A DNA stretch of 64,000 bases from Comamonadaceae bacterium OS-4 (GTDB taxonomy: Bacteria > Pseudomonadota > Gammaproteobacteria > Burkholderiales > Burkholderiaceae_C): contig AP026971.1 of the NCBI GenBank assembly GCA_027924025.1, positions 186,001 to 250,000 of the forward strand, in the 5' to 3' direction. The position numbers and the translations under genes are program-made. Shown here one piece after another: positions 1-7,968 of the stretch. The notes below the pieces were generated by a model. The model searched no databases. It saw nothing but the letters and a program-made list of their open reading frames with translations, and was not told the origin of the DNA. The first letter of the stretch is position 1. Every line of letters starts with the position of its first letter.

Positions 1-1107
1 TCGCAGGGTGAGATCAATCTTTCCACCAGCGGGTGTGTAACGAATGGCGTTATCAACCAAGTTTTTGATCAGTATTCGCAAGTCCACTTCTGTTGCCAGC
101 ACTGCGTAGTCTCTCTCTCCGATCATCCCAAGATCAATGTTCTTTGCTTGCGCAAGTGGCATTAGGTCCTCCATCACGCGTCGATAGATTGTCCGAACAG
201 AAACATCACGCAATGGATCTTTAGTTGCTCCCTGGGCACGTGCCAAGGACAGAAGCTGGTCAAGTAGTTGGCGGGACCTTCCCAGTCCGCCTTTCAACGC
301 AATCAAACGCTCGCGTGCTTGCTCTGACATGTCCGAGGCTTCTAGCCTTTCCGCTTGTAACGCTAAAGCGGTCATTGGGGTTTTAAGTTCATGGGCAGCA
401 TCAGCTAGAAATCTACGTTGATTCGACATGGATTGCTCTACTCGTCTGAGCAAGCTATTAATAGCTGTTACAAATGGCTTTATTTCATTGGGGATGTGGA
501 TTTCGCTCAGCTCGCGCAAGTCTTCTTGGGAGCGACTATCCACTTCATGCGCCAAATCCTTTACCGGCTTCAGCATCTGGCGAATAAGCTCACCAACTAG
601 AAGCAGTAGGATGGGAATCAGGATGACGAACGGCAGCAGCGTCCGCAATGCACTATCGCGAGCAATTTCATCGCGAACACTTGTTTGTTGCCCAATTACA
701 ATGCGCGCGCCATCATCCAATGTTTTAACGACCACTCGCCAAGACTGTTCATTCACTGTGACCGACTGAATTCCGTCATTCAATGATGTCGGAAAGGGGA
801 TGTACTTTCCTGAATCAGTGGGGGCCTGTGCGCCAGAATCCACCAACACTTGCAACACCACAAGTGATTCACTATCCAAATCTGTTGTTTCAGTGGTGTC
901 GGCCGGCTGGGTCGTGGGCAAATGTTGCTTATGCACCAAGGCCGCAATCTGGCGTAGCTGGTCATCCTGCAATTCGTTTGCTTCCTGAAAAGCTGTACCG
1001 AACGAGAATACGCCGGCAGCGAGCGCGACTCCCACAATAACCACTGCCAACCATGCGGAAAGCTTGAATTGGAGTGAGTTCTTCAGTTGCCCTTGGATAC
1101 CATCCAT
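1..1107 (-). CDS. Sensor histidine kinase, C-terminus outside the window
   Basis: This is the membrane sensor of a two-component system. It autophosphorylates on histidine and passes the phosphate to the response regulator encoded just upstream. The 369 codons present show a first membrane segment at about residues 14-38, a periplasmic sensor region, a second membrane segment near 155-175, a HAMP-like linker, and the dimerisation box AAHELKTP with the phospho-acceptor His near residue 239. The ATPase domain begins (LVDNAIRYTPAGG, an N-box) but runs off the window edge. The ATG at 1107 lies inside the 3' end of the regulator gene, a 25-nt overlap that suggests translational coupling. It resembles the TctE/QseC class. 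The signal it senses cannot be inferred. Confidence 0.9.
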   Translation of the reverse strand, partial: MDGIQGQLKNSLQFKLSAWLAVVIVGVALAAGVFSFGTAFQEANELQDDQLRQIAALVHKQHLPTTQPADTTETTDLDSESLVVLQVLVDSGAQAPTDSGKYIPFPTSLNDGIQSVTVNEQSWRVVVKTLDDGARIVIGQQTSVRDEIARDSALRTLLPFVILIPILLLLVGELIRQMLKPVKDLAHEVDSRSQEDLRELSEIHIPNEIKPFVTAINSLLRRVEQSMSNQRRFLADAAHELKTPMTALALQAERLEASDMSEQARERLIALKGGLGRSRQLLDQLLSLARAQGATKDPLRDVSVRTIYRRVMEDLMPLAQAKNIDLGMIGERDYAVLATEVDLRILIKNLVDNAIRYTPAGGKIDLTLR

Positions 1108-1745
1108 CCCATCCCCCTGACGTTTTGAATGGCATTGCTGCCAAGCTTCTTTCGAAGCGCATGGATAAGAAATTCGACCGCATTGCTTTCGACCTCTTCA
1201 TTCCAACCGTAAATTCGATCTTCCAAATCCGCGCGGGAGAGGATGGCGCCAGGCCGCACCATCAAAGCATGAAGTAGTGAAAATTCACGACCTGAAAGGC
1301 GGGTTGGTTTCGCATCAATCGTGACTTCCTTTGAAACTGGATCCAAAAAAATAAGTCCGTTGCTTAGAACTGGACCAGCCACCCCTCCTTTTCGCCGGAC
1401 CACTGCCCTCATACGAGCCAATAGCTCGGCCATTTCAAATGGCTTCAACACATAGTCGTCTGCTCCACCATCCAAACCACCTATGCGGTCTTCCAGAGTA
1501 TCGCGGGCTGTGATAACCAAAACTGGAACAGGATTGTCTTTTCCTCGAATAGAACGCAACACCTCCATGCCGTCTCGCTTTGGCAACCCCAAATCCAGCA
1601 GCACTAGCCCGTACGTCTGGCTCTCAAGGGTGTTAATCGCACTTTGGCCGTCGCGCACCCAGTCCACGGCATATGCTGCATCTTTTAAAGCTTGGTGCAC
1701 CGCATCACCAATCATTCGATCATCTTCAACAAGCAGAACGCGCAT
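1083..1745 (-). CDS. OmpR-family response regulator
   Basis: A 220-residue two-domain regulator. The N-terminal receiver domain has the acidic pocket (VEDD, residues 7-9), the phosphorylated Asp51 in LLDLGLPKRDG, and a conserved Lys in VLKPF. The C-terminal half is a winged-helix DNA-binding domain (LSGREFSLLHAL). Length and layout match the QseB/TctD/PmrA group. Its ATG follows the stop of the DedA gene by two bases, and its 3' end overlaps the kinase start. DedA, regulator and kinase are therefore probably one transcript. The palindromes in the divergent gap at 4743-4803 are candidate binding sites, which is inference only. Confidence 0.93.
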   Translation of the reverse strand: MRVLLVEDDRMIGDAVHQALKDAAYAVDWVRDGQSAINTLESQTYGLVLLDLGLPKRDGMEVLRSIRGKDNPVPVLVITARDTLEDRIGGLDGGADDYVLKPFEMAELLARMRAVVRRKGGVAGPVLSNGLIFLDPVSKEVTIDAKPTRLSGREFSLLHALMVRPGAILSRADLEDRIYGWNEEVESNAVEFLIHALRKKLGSNAIQNVRGMGWMVSKGN

Positions 1746-1747
1746 AC

Positions 1748-2380
1748 TTAAATCTCGATTGGTCTGGGCTTCGCCAGCATGTGTCCTAAAACAGGAAGAA
1801 TCGACATCAACACAATCCCGATCGATACCCAGGATAGATGATCCTTAACCCACGGAACCTTGCCTAACCAAACGCCCGCCAGAATTAGTACGGAACACCA
1901 CACTATGGCCCCCATGATGTTGTAGATGGCAAAGCGGCGTGCGTTCATTCCTGACAACCCCGCCATAAATGGCGCCACCGTGCGAACAATCGGCACGAAT
2001 CGCCCCACAGTCACAGTAGGACCACCATACCGGTCAAAGTAGTCACGCGTCTTAGCCAGATGGTGAGGTTTGATCCAACCACGCGTCAGTAGTATTTGTC
2101 CGAATCTGGATCTTCCAATCATGAAATTGAGACCATCACCTGCAATTGCTGCGATCGTGATCATCGCGATAGCCGATGCCGGGGAAATGCCGGAGACACC
2201 AAGAAACGCTCCAGTTGCGAATAGCAGTGAATCTCCCGGAAGAAACGGCAGGACTACAAGCCCTGTCTCACAAAAGATGACCGCTGACACCAACGCTACA
2301 CCCAACAACCAATTATTGCTGAGCATGAGCATCAGACCTTGATCACTGCTGAGCCAAGTAAGCATTCCGACTGAAAACAT
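1748..2380 (-). CDS. DedA-family membrane protein
   Basis: An integral inner-membrane protein of 210 residues. DedA proteins are lipid flippases or lipid-homeostasis factors linked to undecaprenyl phosphate recycling and to resistance to cationic peptides and alkali. The conserved segments are visible: the re-entrant loop FLPGDSLLFATGAFLG (about residues 46-61) and GRFVPIVRTVAPFMAG with the conserved arginines (about 126-141). Several hydrophobic helices follow. It lies first in a tight run with the response regulator, and a PAP2 phosphatase acting on similar lipid carriers is nearby. A role in envelope lipid recycling under control of the two-component system is a reasonable inference. Confidence 0.9.
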   Translation of the reverse strand: MFSVGMLTWLSSDQGLMLMLSNNWLLGVALVSAVIFCETGLVVLPFLPGDSLLFATGAFLGVSGISPASAIAMITIAAIAGDGLNFMIGRSRFGQILLTRGWIKPHHLAKTRDYFDRYGGPTVTVGRFVPIVRTVAPFMAGLSGMNARRFAIYNIMGAIVWCSVLILAGVWLGKVPWVKDHLSWVSIGIVLMSILPVLGHMLAKPRPIEI

Positions 2381-2421
2381 ACAATTCCCCTTACCCTATG
2401 TAACCTATCCAGCAGCCTTAG

Positions 2422-2844
2422 TTAAACACCAGCCATTTGGGCCATGAGTTTGATGAGCTCAGTTACAGCCGCTTTGCAGTCCGTTGTTTTGGCTGAACTA
2501 GCTCTGAGGGCCTCTAAAGTGCGGTCTAGACTTTTGTCTACTAGATGCCAATCGGCAGCTGCACGTGGTTTTAGACCTGCCTCTGCTGAGTCCCACGCAA
2601 TCTCCAGGTCCTTCACCCGTTTTTTTGCACCTGCCAAATCGCCTTTGTCTACCAACGATCCCACATCGGCCGCGATGCTACGGAATGCCGCAAGATCTCC
2701 AAGCTTGGATGGTGATGCAGCACGAGCCTCAGGCATGGCTCCGGTCACTACAGGTATAGCGTAGGACGTGACCACTGCCAATGCGGTAAAGGCTACAGAA
2801 GCGAACATGCCGCTGAATGAGAAGGGTGAATTAGATGAATTCAT
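2422..2844 (-). CDS. Small exported protein of unknown function
   Basis: A 140-residue protein with an N-terminal hydrophobic segment at about residues 9-32 ([17 protein letters not shown]) followed by small residues, which looks like a signal peptide or membrane anchor. The mature part is helical and rich in Ala, Lys and Asp (for example [22 protein letters not shown]), with a single Cys in [16 protein letters not shown] do not recognise a catalytic motif. The context between a DedA gene and a COG4705 membrane protein suggests an envelope role. The pattern resembles small periplasmic helical proteins found in metal- or envelope-stress clusters, but no function can be assigned. Confidence 0.65.
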   Translation of the reverse strand: MNSSNSPFSFSGMFASVAFTALAVVTSYAIPVVTGAMPEARAASPSKLGDLAAFRSIAADVGSLVDKGDLAGAKKRVKDLEIAWDSAEAGLKPRAAADWHLVDKSLDRTLEALRASSAKTTDCKAAVTELIKLMAQMAGV

Positions 2845-2874
2845 GATTAAACTTTTTAAGGAGTGGAGTTGTTG

Positions 2875-3654
2875 TTAGGCTGATGCAAGTGACCGTTCCA
2901 AATGTGCTTTGCGGTGCGCCAGTGCGACAAGAACGCCGATAACGGAGAGAAAGATCACACTGGTCCACATGGCTCCCAGGCCCAAGCCACCGTATTCCGT
3001 CGCTTGCGATAGCCAATCCCCAAGTGCAGCTCCAAGGGGCCGTGTCAAAACGTATGCAATCCAAAATGTAAGCACTGGATGCACGCCCAAGCGATACGCG
3101 AAGGCAGTCAAGGCAATCAGCGCACAGAAAATCCCGACTCCTGTCTGAAAGCCCAAACCAACCGCCTCGGTTGCTAAATCACCAGCGGCCGTGCCCAGCG
3201 CGAACGTACATAAAATGGTCGCCCAGTAGTAGGCTTCACGCTGGCGCGTATTGATTGAATTGATTGAAAGTGTTTTTTCGCTGTGGTACCACATAGCAAA
3301 CGTAAAGAGTAGCAAGACCAAAAACGCAGCTGTACTCAAATAGAGGCTGACCCCCAGTCCATCTGTCAACGCATCCGTGATTTGGGTTCCAACCACGCTG
3401 ACCAAAACAACGGTGGACCAGTACAAAATCGGTTGGCAACGCGTTGTGCGCATTTGCGCAACGAGCGTGCCAATCAGCATGATTAACATGGCCCATCGGG
3501 TTGTCGCTTGTCCAAGACCCGCGTTGACAGCCAGATAGTCGGCCACCGTTTCACCGACGGTGGTTGTCATAATTTTTATGACCCAGAAGGCTAAGGTTAC
3601 TTCGGGTACCTTATTGAGTAATGCAGTGCCGGAAATGGTGAGATGATTTTTCAT
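2875..3654 (-). CDS. COG4705-type multi-pass membrane protein
   Basis: A hydrophobic protein of about 259 residues with seven or eight membrane helices. The opening KVPEVTLAFWVIKIMTTTVG and the following ETVADYLAVN match the uncharacterised COG4705 membrane-protein family, in which this motif is repeated. A second, weaker motif TILCTFALGTAAGD appears in the middle, suggesting an internal duplication. The ATG at 3654 is chosen because it places that motif near the N-terminus; a non-ATG start at 3702 is possible and neither has a strong ribosome site. Family function is unknown. Neighbours suggest membrane or envelope homeostasis. Confidence 0.8.
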   Translation of the reverse strand: MKNHLTISGTALLNKVPEVTLAFWVIKIMTTTVGETVADYLAVNAGLGQATTRWAMLIMLIGTLVAQMRTTRCQPILYWSTVVLVSVVGTQITDALTDGLGVSLYLSTAAFLVLLLFTFAMWYHSEKTLSINSINTRQREAYYWATILCTFALGTAAGDLATEAVGLGFQTGVGIFCALIALTAFAYRLGVHPVLTFWIAYVLTRPLGAALGDWLSQATEYGGLGLGAMWTSVIFLSVIGVLVALAHRKAHLERSLASA

Positions 3655-3723
3655 GGCGCAATGGAAAATTTCTGGGCTGAGGATCCAACTTTGTCTGGGC
3701 AAACTTAGCAGCGACTTAGGTAA

Positions 3724-4320
3724 TTAGCCTCGCAACCAGCCGCGTCGAATGAATGGTGCAAATAGGATTCTGTGTGCCGCAGATGCGTACAGAAACAATG
3801 GCTCCACAAACCACTTTTCCTCACGAAAACAGAGATAAGCACTTAACCCAGCAACCAAGGCGGCTCCCACCATGTCGAGTGGAAAATGCACTCCCAGGTA
3901 GATTCGTGCCCAGGCCATTGGCAAGCCCAACATTGCAAGCACAGCGCCAGCAAATCGTGGCCGCTGGTGCATCAAGAAGCTGAACGCAACACCCCAAAGC
4001 AGAGTCAGGTGATCGCTAGGGAAAGACGAATCGGCAGCATGGGGAATCAATTGGTGCCCCAGACCTATGGCGAAGGGACGGGGATGATTCCATAGCAAGC
4101 CAATAGCTTGCGCAATCAACAAGCCTGCAAGACCGGATGCGGTCGCTTCCAGCATAAGCTTGCGGGTTTTCTCGCTGCCAAGCATCCAACCTGAAAAAAG
4201 AGCTATTGGTACAAGCCATATTAGGTTTTGGGCTAGAAACGTCGCTATTGCGACTAGAAATGCATTCGGATTTTCTGATGCGTTTATCAGTAAGAAGAGT
4301 GCTTCGTTGAGTTCTTGCAT
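3724..4320 (-). CDS. PAP2-family lipid phosphatase
   Basis: A 198-residue membrane phosphatase related to undecaprenyl-diphosphatases of the BcrC/PgpB type. The three phosphatase signature regions are visible: NHPRPFAIG, then SSFPSDHLTLLW containing the P-S-x-H box, then ARIYLGVHFPLDM with the catalytic His and Asp. At least four hydrophobic helices flank them. The active site would face the periplasm, releasing phosphate from lipid carriers. The neighbouring DedA gene fits a role in carrier recycling or lipid A modification. The leading Lys of the first motif is not obvious, so the precise substrate remains open. Confidence 0.88.
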   Translation of the reverse strand: MQELNEALFLLINASENPNAFLVAIATFLAQNLIWLVPIALFSGWMLGSEKTRKLMLEATASGLAGLLIAQAIGLLWNHPRPFAIGLGHQLIPHAADSSFPSDHLTLLWGVAFSFLMHQRPRFAGAVLAMLGLPMAWARIYLGVHFPLDMVGAALVAGLSAYLCFREEKWFVEPLFLYASAAHRILFAPFIRRGWLRG

Positions 4321-4378
4321 GGAGTCTTCTCCACCTCACTTGAAAGTCGATAGCAGACGAGTAAGGCAATGAGCCAAA

Positions 4379-4723
4379 TTAATCTTGTTTGTCGCCTTCG
4401 TCGTCTTGGTCTTGGTCTTGGTCAGATTTATCCTCAGCCGAGGAAAGCACCGTGCCTTTGTCCGCATCAATTCGAACGTCAAATACTTTCGAGCCGCTAA
4501 CAACTTCGATGTCGTATGCCAGACCTGCCTTAGTTTTCTCAATGTCAGCATGCGATGCCTTTCCATTGACATGCCGCTCAGCGGCGATCAAAGCTTGTGA
4601 CATTGAAATTTTTGCCTGCTCGACAAAGATGGAATCACTCTCGATGTTTTTGGCCGCGTAGGCCGTCGCAGCGATTGCGAAAAGTACGGTTGCTGCTAGG
4701 CCGATTTTTGTGTAAGTGGACAT
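4379..4723 (-). CDS. Exported PepSY-domain protein
   Basis: A 114-residue protein with a clear signal peptide (LAATVLFAIAATAYA, cleavage likely after residue 23 or so). One PepSY domain follows, with the typical pattern SMSQALIAAERHVNGKASHADIEK and then YDIEVVSGSKVFDVRIDADKGTVL. The C-terminus is a very acidic tail (SDQDQDQDDEGDKQD). PepSY proteins are periplasmic and are thought to modulate proteases or sensor kinases. The acidic tail could bind cations. The ATG at 4723 is preferred over an in-frame TTG one codon upstream because GGAGAAA lies seven bases before it. Confidence 0.85.
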   Translation of the reverse strand: MSTYTKIGLAATVLFAIAATAYAAKNIESDSIFVEQAKISMSQALIAAERHVNGKASHADIEKTKAGLAYDIEVVSGSKVFDVRIDADKGTVLSSAEDKSDQDQDQDDEGDKQD

Positions 4724-4742
4724 CAAATTTCTCCGGTGAGAG

Positions 4743-4762
4743 TCACGCAGATATTTGCGTGA
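4743..4762. promoter_or_regulatory. Palindrome in the divergent promoter region
   Basis: A perfect inverted repeat TCACGCA-6 nt-TGCGTGA lies between the PepSY gene and the divergent MFS gene. Its size and position suit an operator for a dimeric regulator, possibly the local response regulator. This is inference from position only. Confidence 0.4.
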
Positions 4763-4790
4763 GGTGGAGAATAGGAGTCAAGACTTAGCT

Positions 4791-4803
4791 GACACTGAGT
4801 GTC
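4791..4803. promoter_or_regulatory. Second palindrome in the divergent promoter region
   Basis: The perfect odd palindrome GACACT-G-AGTGTC sits 33 bases upstream of the MFS start. It could be a second operator half or lie in the MFS promoter. No clear -35/-10 pair was resolved. Confidence 0.3.
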
Positions 4804-4835
4804 TGACTGTCACAACCACCGAGAGAATGCCCACC

Positions 4836-6023
4836 ATGAATGACAACACGTCTTCCCTCAAACGAATTCCGATCGGCATTTGGGTATTGGGCTTTGTGAG
4901 CATGCTTATGGATATCTCTTCGGAGATGATCCATAGCCTGCTGCCCATGTTTCTCGTTGGGACTCTAGGTATGAGTGCTTTTACCGTAGGTATCCTCGAG
5001 GGCCTTGCCGAATCTACTGCGCTGATCGTTAAAGTGTTCTCGGGGGCGTTGAGCGATTACCTTGGTAGACGTAAAGGCCTAGCGTTGGTTGGCTATGCCA
5101 TGGGAGCTTTTACTAAGCCACTATTTGCGCTGGCCTCTGGCTCCGGCCTGGTTATTGCTGCGCGATTGATTGATCGGGTTGGCAAGGGTATAAGAGGTGC
5201 TCCGCGTGACGCATTGGTAGCAGACATCGCTCCACCTGCGATGCGTGGTGCGGCCTTTGGTATCAGGCAGTCTTTGGACACGGTTGGCGCGTTTCTAGGC
5301 CCCTTGCTTGCCGTATCGCTCATGCTTTTGTGGGCCAATGACTTCCGTGCAGTGTTTTGGGTAGCTGTTATCCCCGGGATGCTGGCCGTGGCGTTGCTTT
5401 TCTTCGGCATCAGTGAGCCAGATCGTCCATCCGCGGAGAGAAAAACCAATCCCATCAAACGCGAAAATTTAAAGCGTCTCGAAAGCCCGTACTGGTGGGT
5501 CGTAGGCGTTGGGGCTGTTTTTACTTTAGCGCGTTTTAGTGAGGCCTTTTTAGTGTTGCGAGCTCAGCAGACAGGCGTCGCCATGGCCTTAGTACCACTA
5601 GTCATGGTGGCTATGAATCTGGTGTACGCCGCCTCTGCCTATCCCTTCGGATGGATTTCGGATCGCATGAGTCACACCAAACTATTGGCGTTAGGACTAG
5701 TGGTACTGGTACTGGCCGATTGCGTTTTGGCAAGCGGGCGTGATTGGATGACGATGCTGGCTGGTGTCACACTTTGGGGCGTACACATGGGCATGACACA
5801 AGGCTTGCTGGCCACTATGGTTGCCGACACTGCACCGGCAGACTTGCGAGGAACCGCATACGGTGTCTTCAGCCTCATATGCGGTGTTGCGATGTTGCTC
5901 GCAAGTGGCTTTGCGGGTTGGCTATGGGAAAGCCATGGGCCAGAAGCTACTTTTTATTCTGGTGCTGTTTTCTGCATTTTGGCATTACTGGGCCTGGCAT
6001 TGCGAGAGATCCGCTTGAGATGA
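4836..6023 (+). CDS. Major facilitator superfamily transporter
   Basis: A 395-residue inner-membrane transporter with about 12 hydrophobic helices. The cytoplasmic loop after helix 2 has the MFS signature (GALSDYLGRRKGLALVG), and an equivalent loop follows helix 8 (FGWISDRMSHTKLLALG). The loop RVGKGIRGAPRDALVAD is characteristic of a drug/unknown-substrate MFS subgroup. The ATG at 4836 has GAGAGA about ten bases upstream; a longer reading from 4755 has no support. It is divergent from the envelope cluster. The substrate cannot be inferred. Confidence 0.87.
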   Translation: MNDNTSSLKRIPIGIWVLGFVSMLMDISSEMIHSLLPMFLVGTLGMSAFTVGILEGLAESTALIVKVFSGALSDYLGRRKGLALVGYAMGAFTKPLFALASGSGLVIAARLIDRVGKGIRGAPRDALVADIAPPAMRGAAFGIRQSLDTVGAFLGPLLAVSLMLLWANDFRAVFWVAVIPGMLAVALLFFGISEPDRPSAERKTNPIKRENLKRLESPYWWVVGVGAVFTLARFSEAFLVLRAQQTGVAMALVPLVMVAMNLVYAASAYPFGWISDRMSHTKLLALGLVVLVLADCVLASGRDWMTMLAGVTLWGVHMGMTQGLLATMVADTAPADLRGTAYGVFSLICGVAMLLASGFAGWLWESHGPEATFYSGAVFCILALLGLALREIRLR

Positions 6024-6314
6024 TTTACATCTTTAGCCCGCTCCCAATGTCATCTTTGATACGCGTGTACCGAGATGCGGTTATGAGCCTATTCCGGATC
6101 ATTTCATCGGGATAGGAGTCTGCACTTCAAACTTTTTTGAGCATCTCATCTTGAGTCTGGAAGTCATTTTAAGCAAAAATTAGCTCTTATCGATCATCAC
6201 ATTTGATAATCCACTATTATCCGGCGTAGAGTTTTATTGATTTCAATTTGACTTTATTTCATAAAACATATGTAATTACACAATACGTAATACATTACGA
6301 AATTGGAGCTGACC
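6024..6314. other. AT-rich gap with palindrome, possible resolution site
   Basis: A 291-base non-coding stretch that becomes very AT-rich at its right end. It contains CGTAAT-AC-ATTACG at 6286-6299 and a shorter palindrome GTAATTAC nearby. In Tn4651-type transposons the recombination site for cointegrate resolution lies next to tnpT and is AT-rich with inverted repeats. This stretch is the right place for it, although no tnpS recombinase gene is present on its left. Confidence 0.35.
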
Positions 6315-7370
6315 ATGGCCAGATCGGGGATTTACAAGAGTGAAGTTGTCCGCGCACGGCAGGCCCTGCTGGCCAAGGGCAGGCATCCGTCCGCCGAAGC
6401 CATCCGCCAGGAGTTGGGCAATACAGGCTCCTACACCACCATTAACCGCTACCTGAAAGAAATCGAAGAAGAAGAAGGCGGCAAGACGGGCACCAAGGTG
6501 TCAGTGAGTGAATCCATTCTGGATCTAGCGGAGCGGCTGGCTGCCCGATTACTGGAAGAGAGCGAAGAAAAAATCCAAACCGCCCAGGCCAAGGCGGATG
6601 AAGCCGTGCGTGAAGCCAATCAGCGTCACCAGGCCGCAGTAACCGAGGCGGACAATCTGCGGCGCTCTCTGGAGCTTGCCAAAACGGCCACCGCCGCTGA
6701 CAAGCAGGCTATGGAGACACTGGGCCAGAAGCTGCAGACCTCCGAAACCGACAACGCCCGCCTAGCTCAGCAGGTGGCGGACCTGCAGGAGCGCTTGGCC
6801 GAGGAGGCCAAGGCCCGCGAGGCCCTTCAAGTCGGCCTGGAGCACGCCCGCACCGGTCTGGAGCACTTTCGCCAGGCAGCCAAGGAACAGCGCGAACAGG
6901 AAGCCCGCAAACACGAACAAAGCGTGCAGTTCCTTCAGTCTGAATTGCGCACCACCCACCAGGCGCTTGCCACCAAGCAGCATGAGTTCATCACGAGCAA
7001 TCAGGACAATGCGCGGCTCAGCGGCGAGGTGGGCCGGCTGCAAACTGCACTGCGGGAAACGCAGGGTCAGTTGCACCTGGCGCACGGGGAGTTGGCCGAT
7101 ACGAAAGGGCTGGCCAACTCGTTGGATCGCCTCACACGGGAACTGGCTGTTGCCAATCGCGACCTGGACGCCGTGCAGGCTGAAAGAGGCGCGCTACAGG
7201 CCGAGCTGAAGACGGCCCAGGCGGAGGGCCGGGATTTGGCCGTGGAGCTTGCCAGTGCCCGTAGTGCGGCGGCATCGGCGCGTGAGATGGTCGACAGCCT
7301 GATGAAGCAGTTCGCAGGCAAGAAACCCAAGGCCGTAGCCGCCCAGAGTGAGGCTGGTTCGGGCACCTGA
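6315..7370 (+). CDS. tnpT: KfrA/TnpT-like DNA-binding coiled-coil protein
   Basis: A 351-residue protein with an N-terminal KfrA-type DNA-binding domain (residues 1-55, including GIYKSEVVRARQALLAKG and GNTGSYTTINRYLKEI). A coiled coil spans almost the rest, about 80-330, rich in Ala, Glu, Gln and Leu. TnpT of Tn4651-like Tn3-family transposons has this architecture and helps the TnpS recombinase resolve cointegrates; KfrA plasmid proteins are the alternative. The ATG at 6315 has GGAG seven bases upstream. No tnpS lies next to it, so the resolution module appears incomplete. The region to its left is unrelated cluster DNA. Confidence 0.75.
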   Translation: MARSGIYKSEVVRARQALLAKGRHPSAEAIRQELGNTGSYTTINRYLKEIEEEEGGKTGTKVSVSESILDLAERLAARLLEESEEKIQTAQAKADEAVREANQRHQAAVTEADNLRRSLELAKTATAADKQAMETLGQKLQTSETDNARLAQQVADLQERLAEEAKAREALQVGLEHARTGLEHFRQAAKEQREQEARKHEQSVQFLQSELRTTHQALATKQHEFITSNQDNARLSGEVGRLQTALRETQGQLHLAHGELADTKGLANSLDRLTRELAVANRDLDAVQAERGALQAELKTAQAEGRDLAVELASARSAAASAREMVDSLMKQFAGKKPKAVAAQSEAGSGT

Positions 7371-7469
7371 CCGACGGCAGCAGCGAAGAGGTTGTCTGCC
7401 CAAGGTTCTTTCTTGTTTTAAATCAATGGGTTAGCCGTAGTTTGCCTATTTTGGGGAAAATCCCGGCCA

Positions 7470-7658
7470 AACCTCTTGTTGGACGACCGGGTGGGCAGTC
7501 GCGCCACGCTCATCACCAGCCAGCTGCCGGTGACGGCCTGGCACGCATGGCTCGATGAGCCGACCCTGGCCGATGCCATCCTGGACCGCATCGTGCACGG
7601 CTCCCACAAGATGGCCCTCAAGGGCGAGTCCATGAGGAAGCTTGCCAAGGCTGCTTAA
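7470..7658 (+). pseudogene. istB: 3' remnant of an istB (IS21-family helper ATPase)
   Basis: Only the last 60 or so codons remain. The reading [18 protein letters not shown] followed by [20 protein letters not shown] and KGESMRK is the conserved C-terminus of IstB, the ATPase that assists IS21-family transposase. The 5' part and istA are missing. The junction with unrelated sequence lies near 7470. It is a different IstB subgroup from the fragment at 46976-47353. Confidence 0.85.
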
Positions 7659-7744
7659 CCAAGGCACCGCGACTGGCCCATTCCACGGCCATCGCGGACA
7701 GTTGGGATACGATTACCGCAGTCACTCAGGACACCAGCGCAAGG

Positions 7745-7813
7745 TGTCCGCCATCGAACGGAATGCTGTCCGCGATGAACATGGAATCACTGTCCGCCAT
7801 CAATGGAATGCGC
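7745..7813. repeat. IS21-type terminal direct repeats
   Basis: Three related units beginning TGTCCGC[C/G]AT start at 7745, 7767 and 7791, each followed by GGAAT. Multiple short repeats of this kind near the end are typical of IS21-family elements, so this is probably the right end of the IS that supplied the istB remnant. Confidence 0.6.
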
Positions 7814-7843
7814 AATCCCTTCGACGAACGGCCAAAAAGGGCT

Positions 7844-7882
7844 AACCGCTACAATTTGCACGAAAATCAGAAACGCTCAAAA
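7844..7882. repeat. 39-bp repeat, copy 1
   Basis: This unit, which contains CGCTACAATTTGCACG, recurs almost unchanged at 7929-7967. Both lie just beyond the 3' end of the Tn3-type transposase gene and may be transposase-binding sites in a long terminal repeat. Confidence 0.6.
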
Positions 7883-7928
7883 TCCATGCATCTCGTAAGT
7901 CATTGATTTATATAGAGTTAATTTCCAA

Positions 7929-7967
7929 AACCGCTACAATTTGCACGCAAATCAGAAACGCCTAAAA
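7929..7967. repeat. 39-bp repeat, copy 2
   Basis: Direct repeat of 7844-7882 with a few base differences, spaced 85 bases from it. It ends one base before the stop codon of the transposase gene on the minus strand. Confidence 0.6.
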
Positions 7968-7968
7968 A

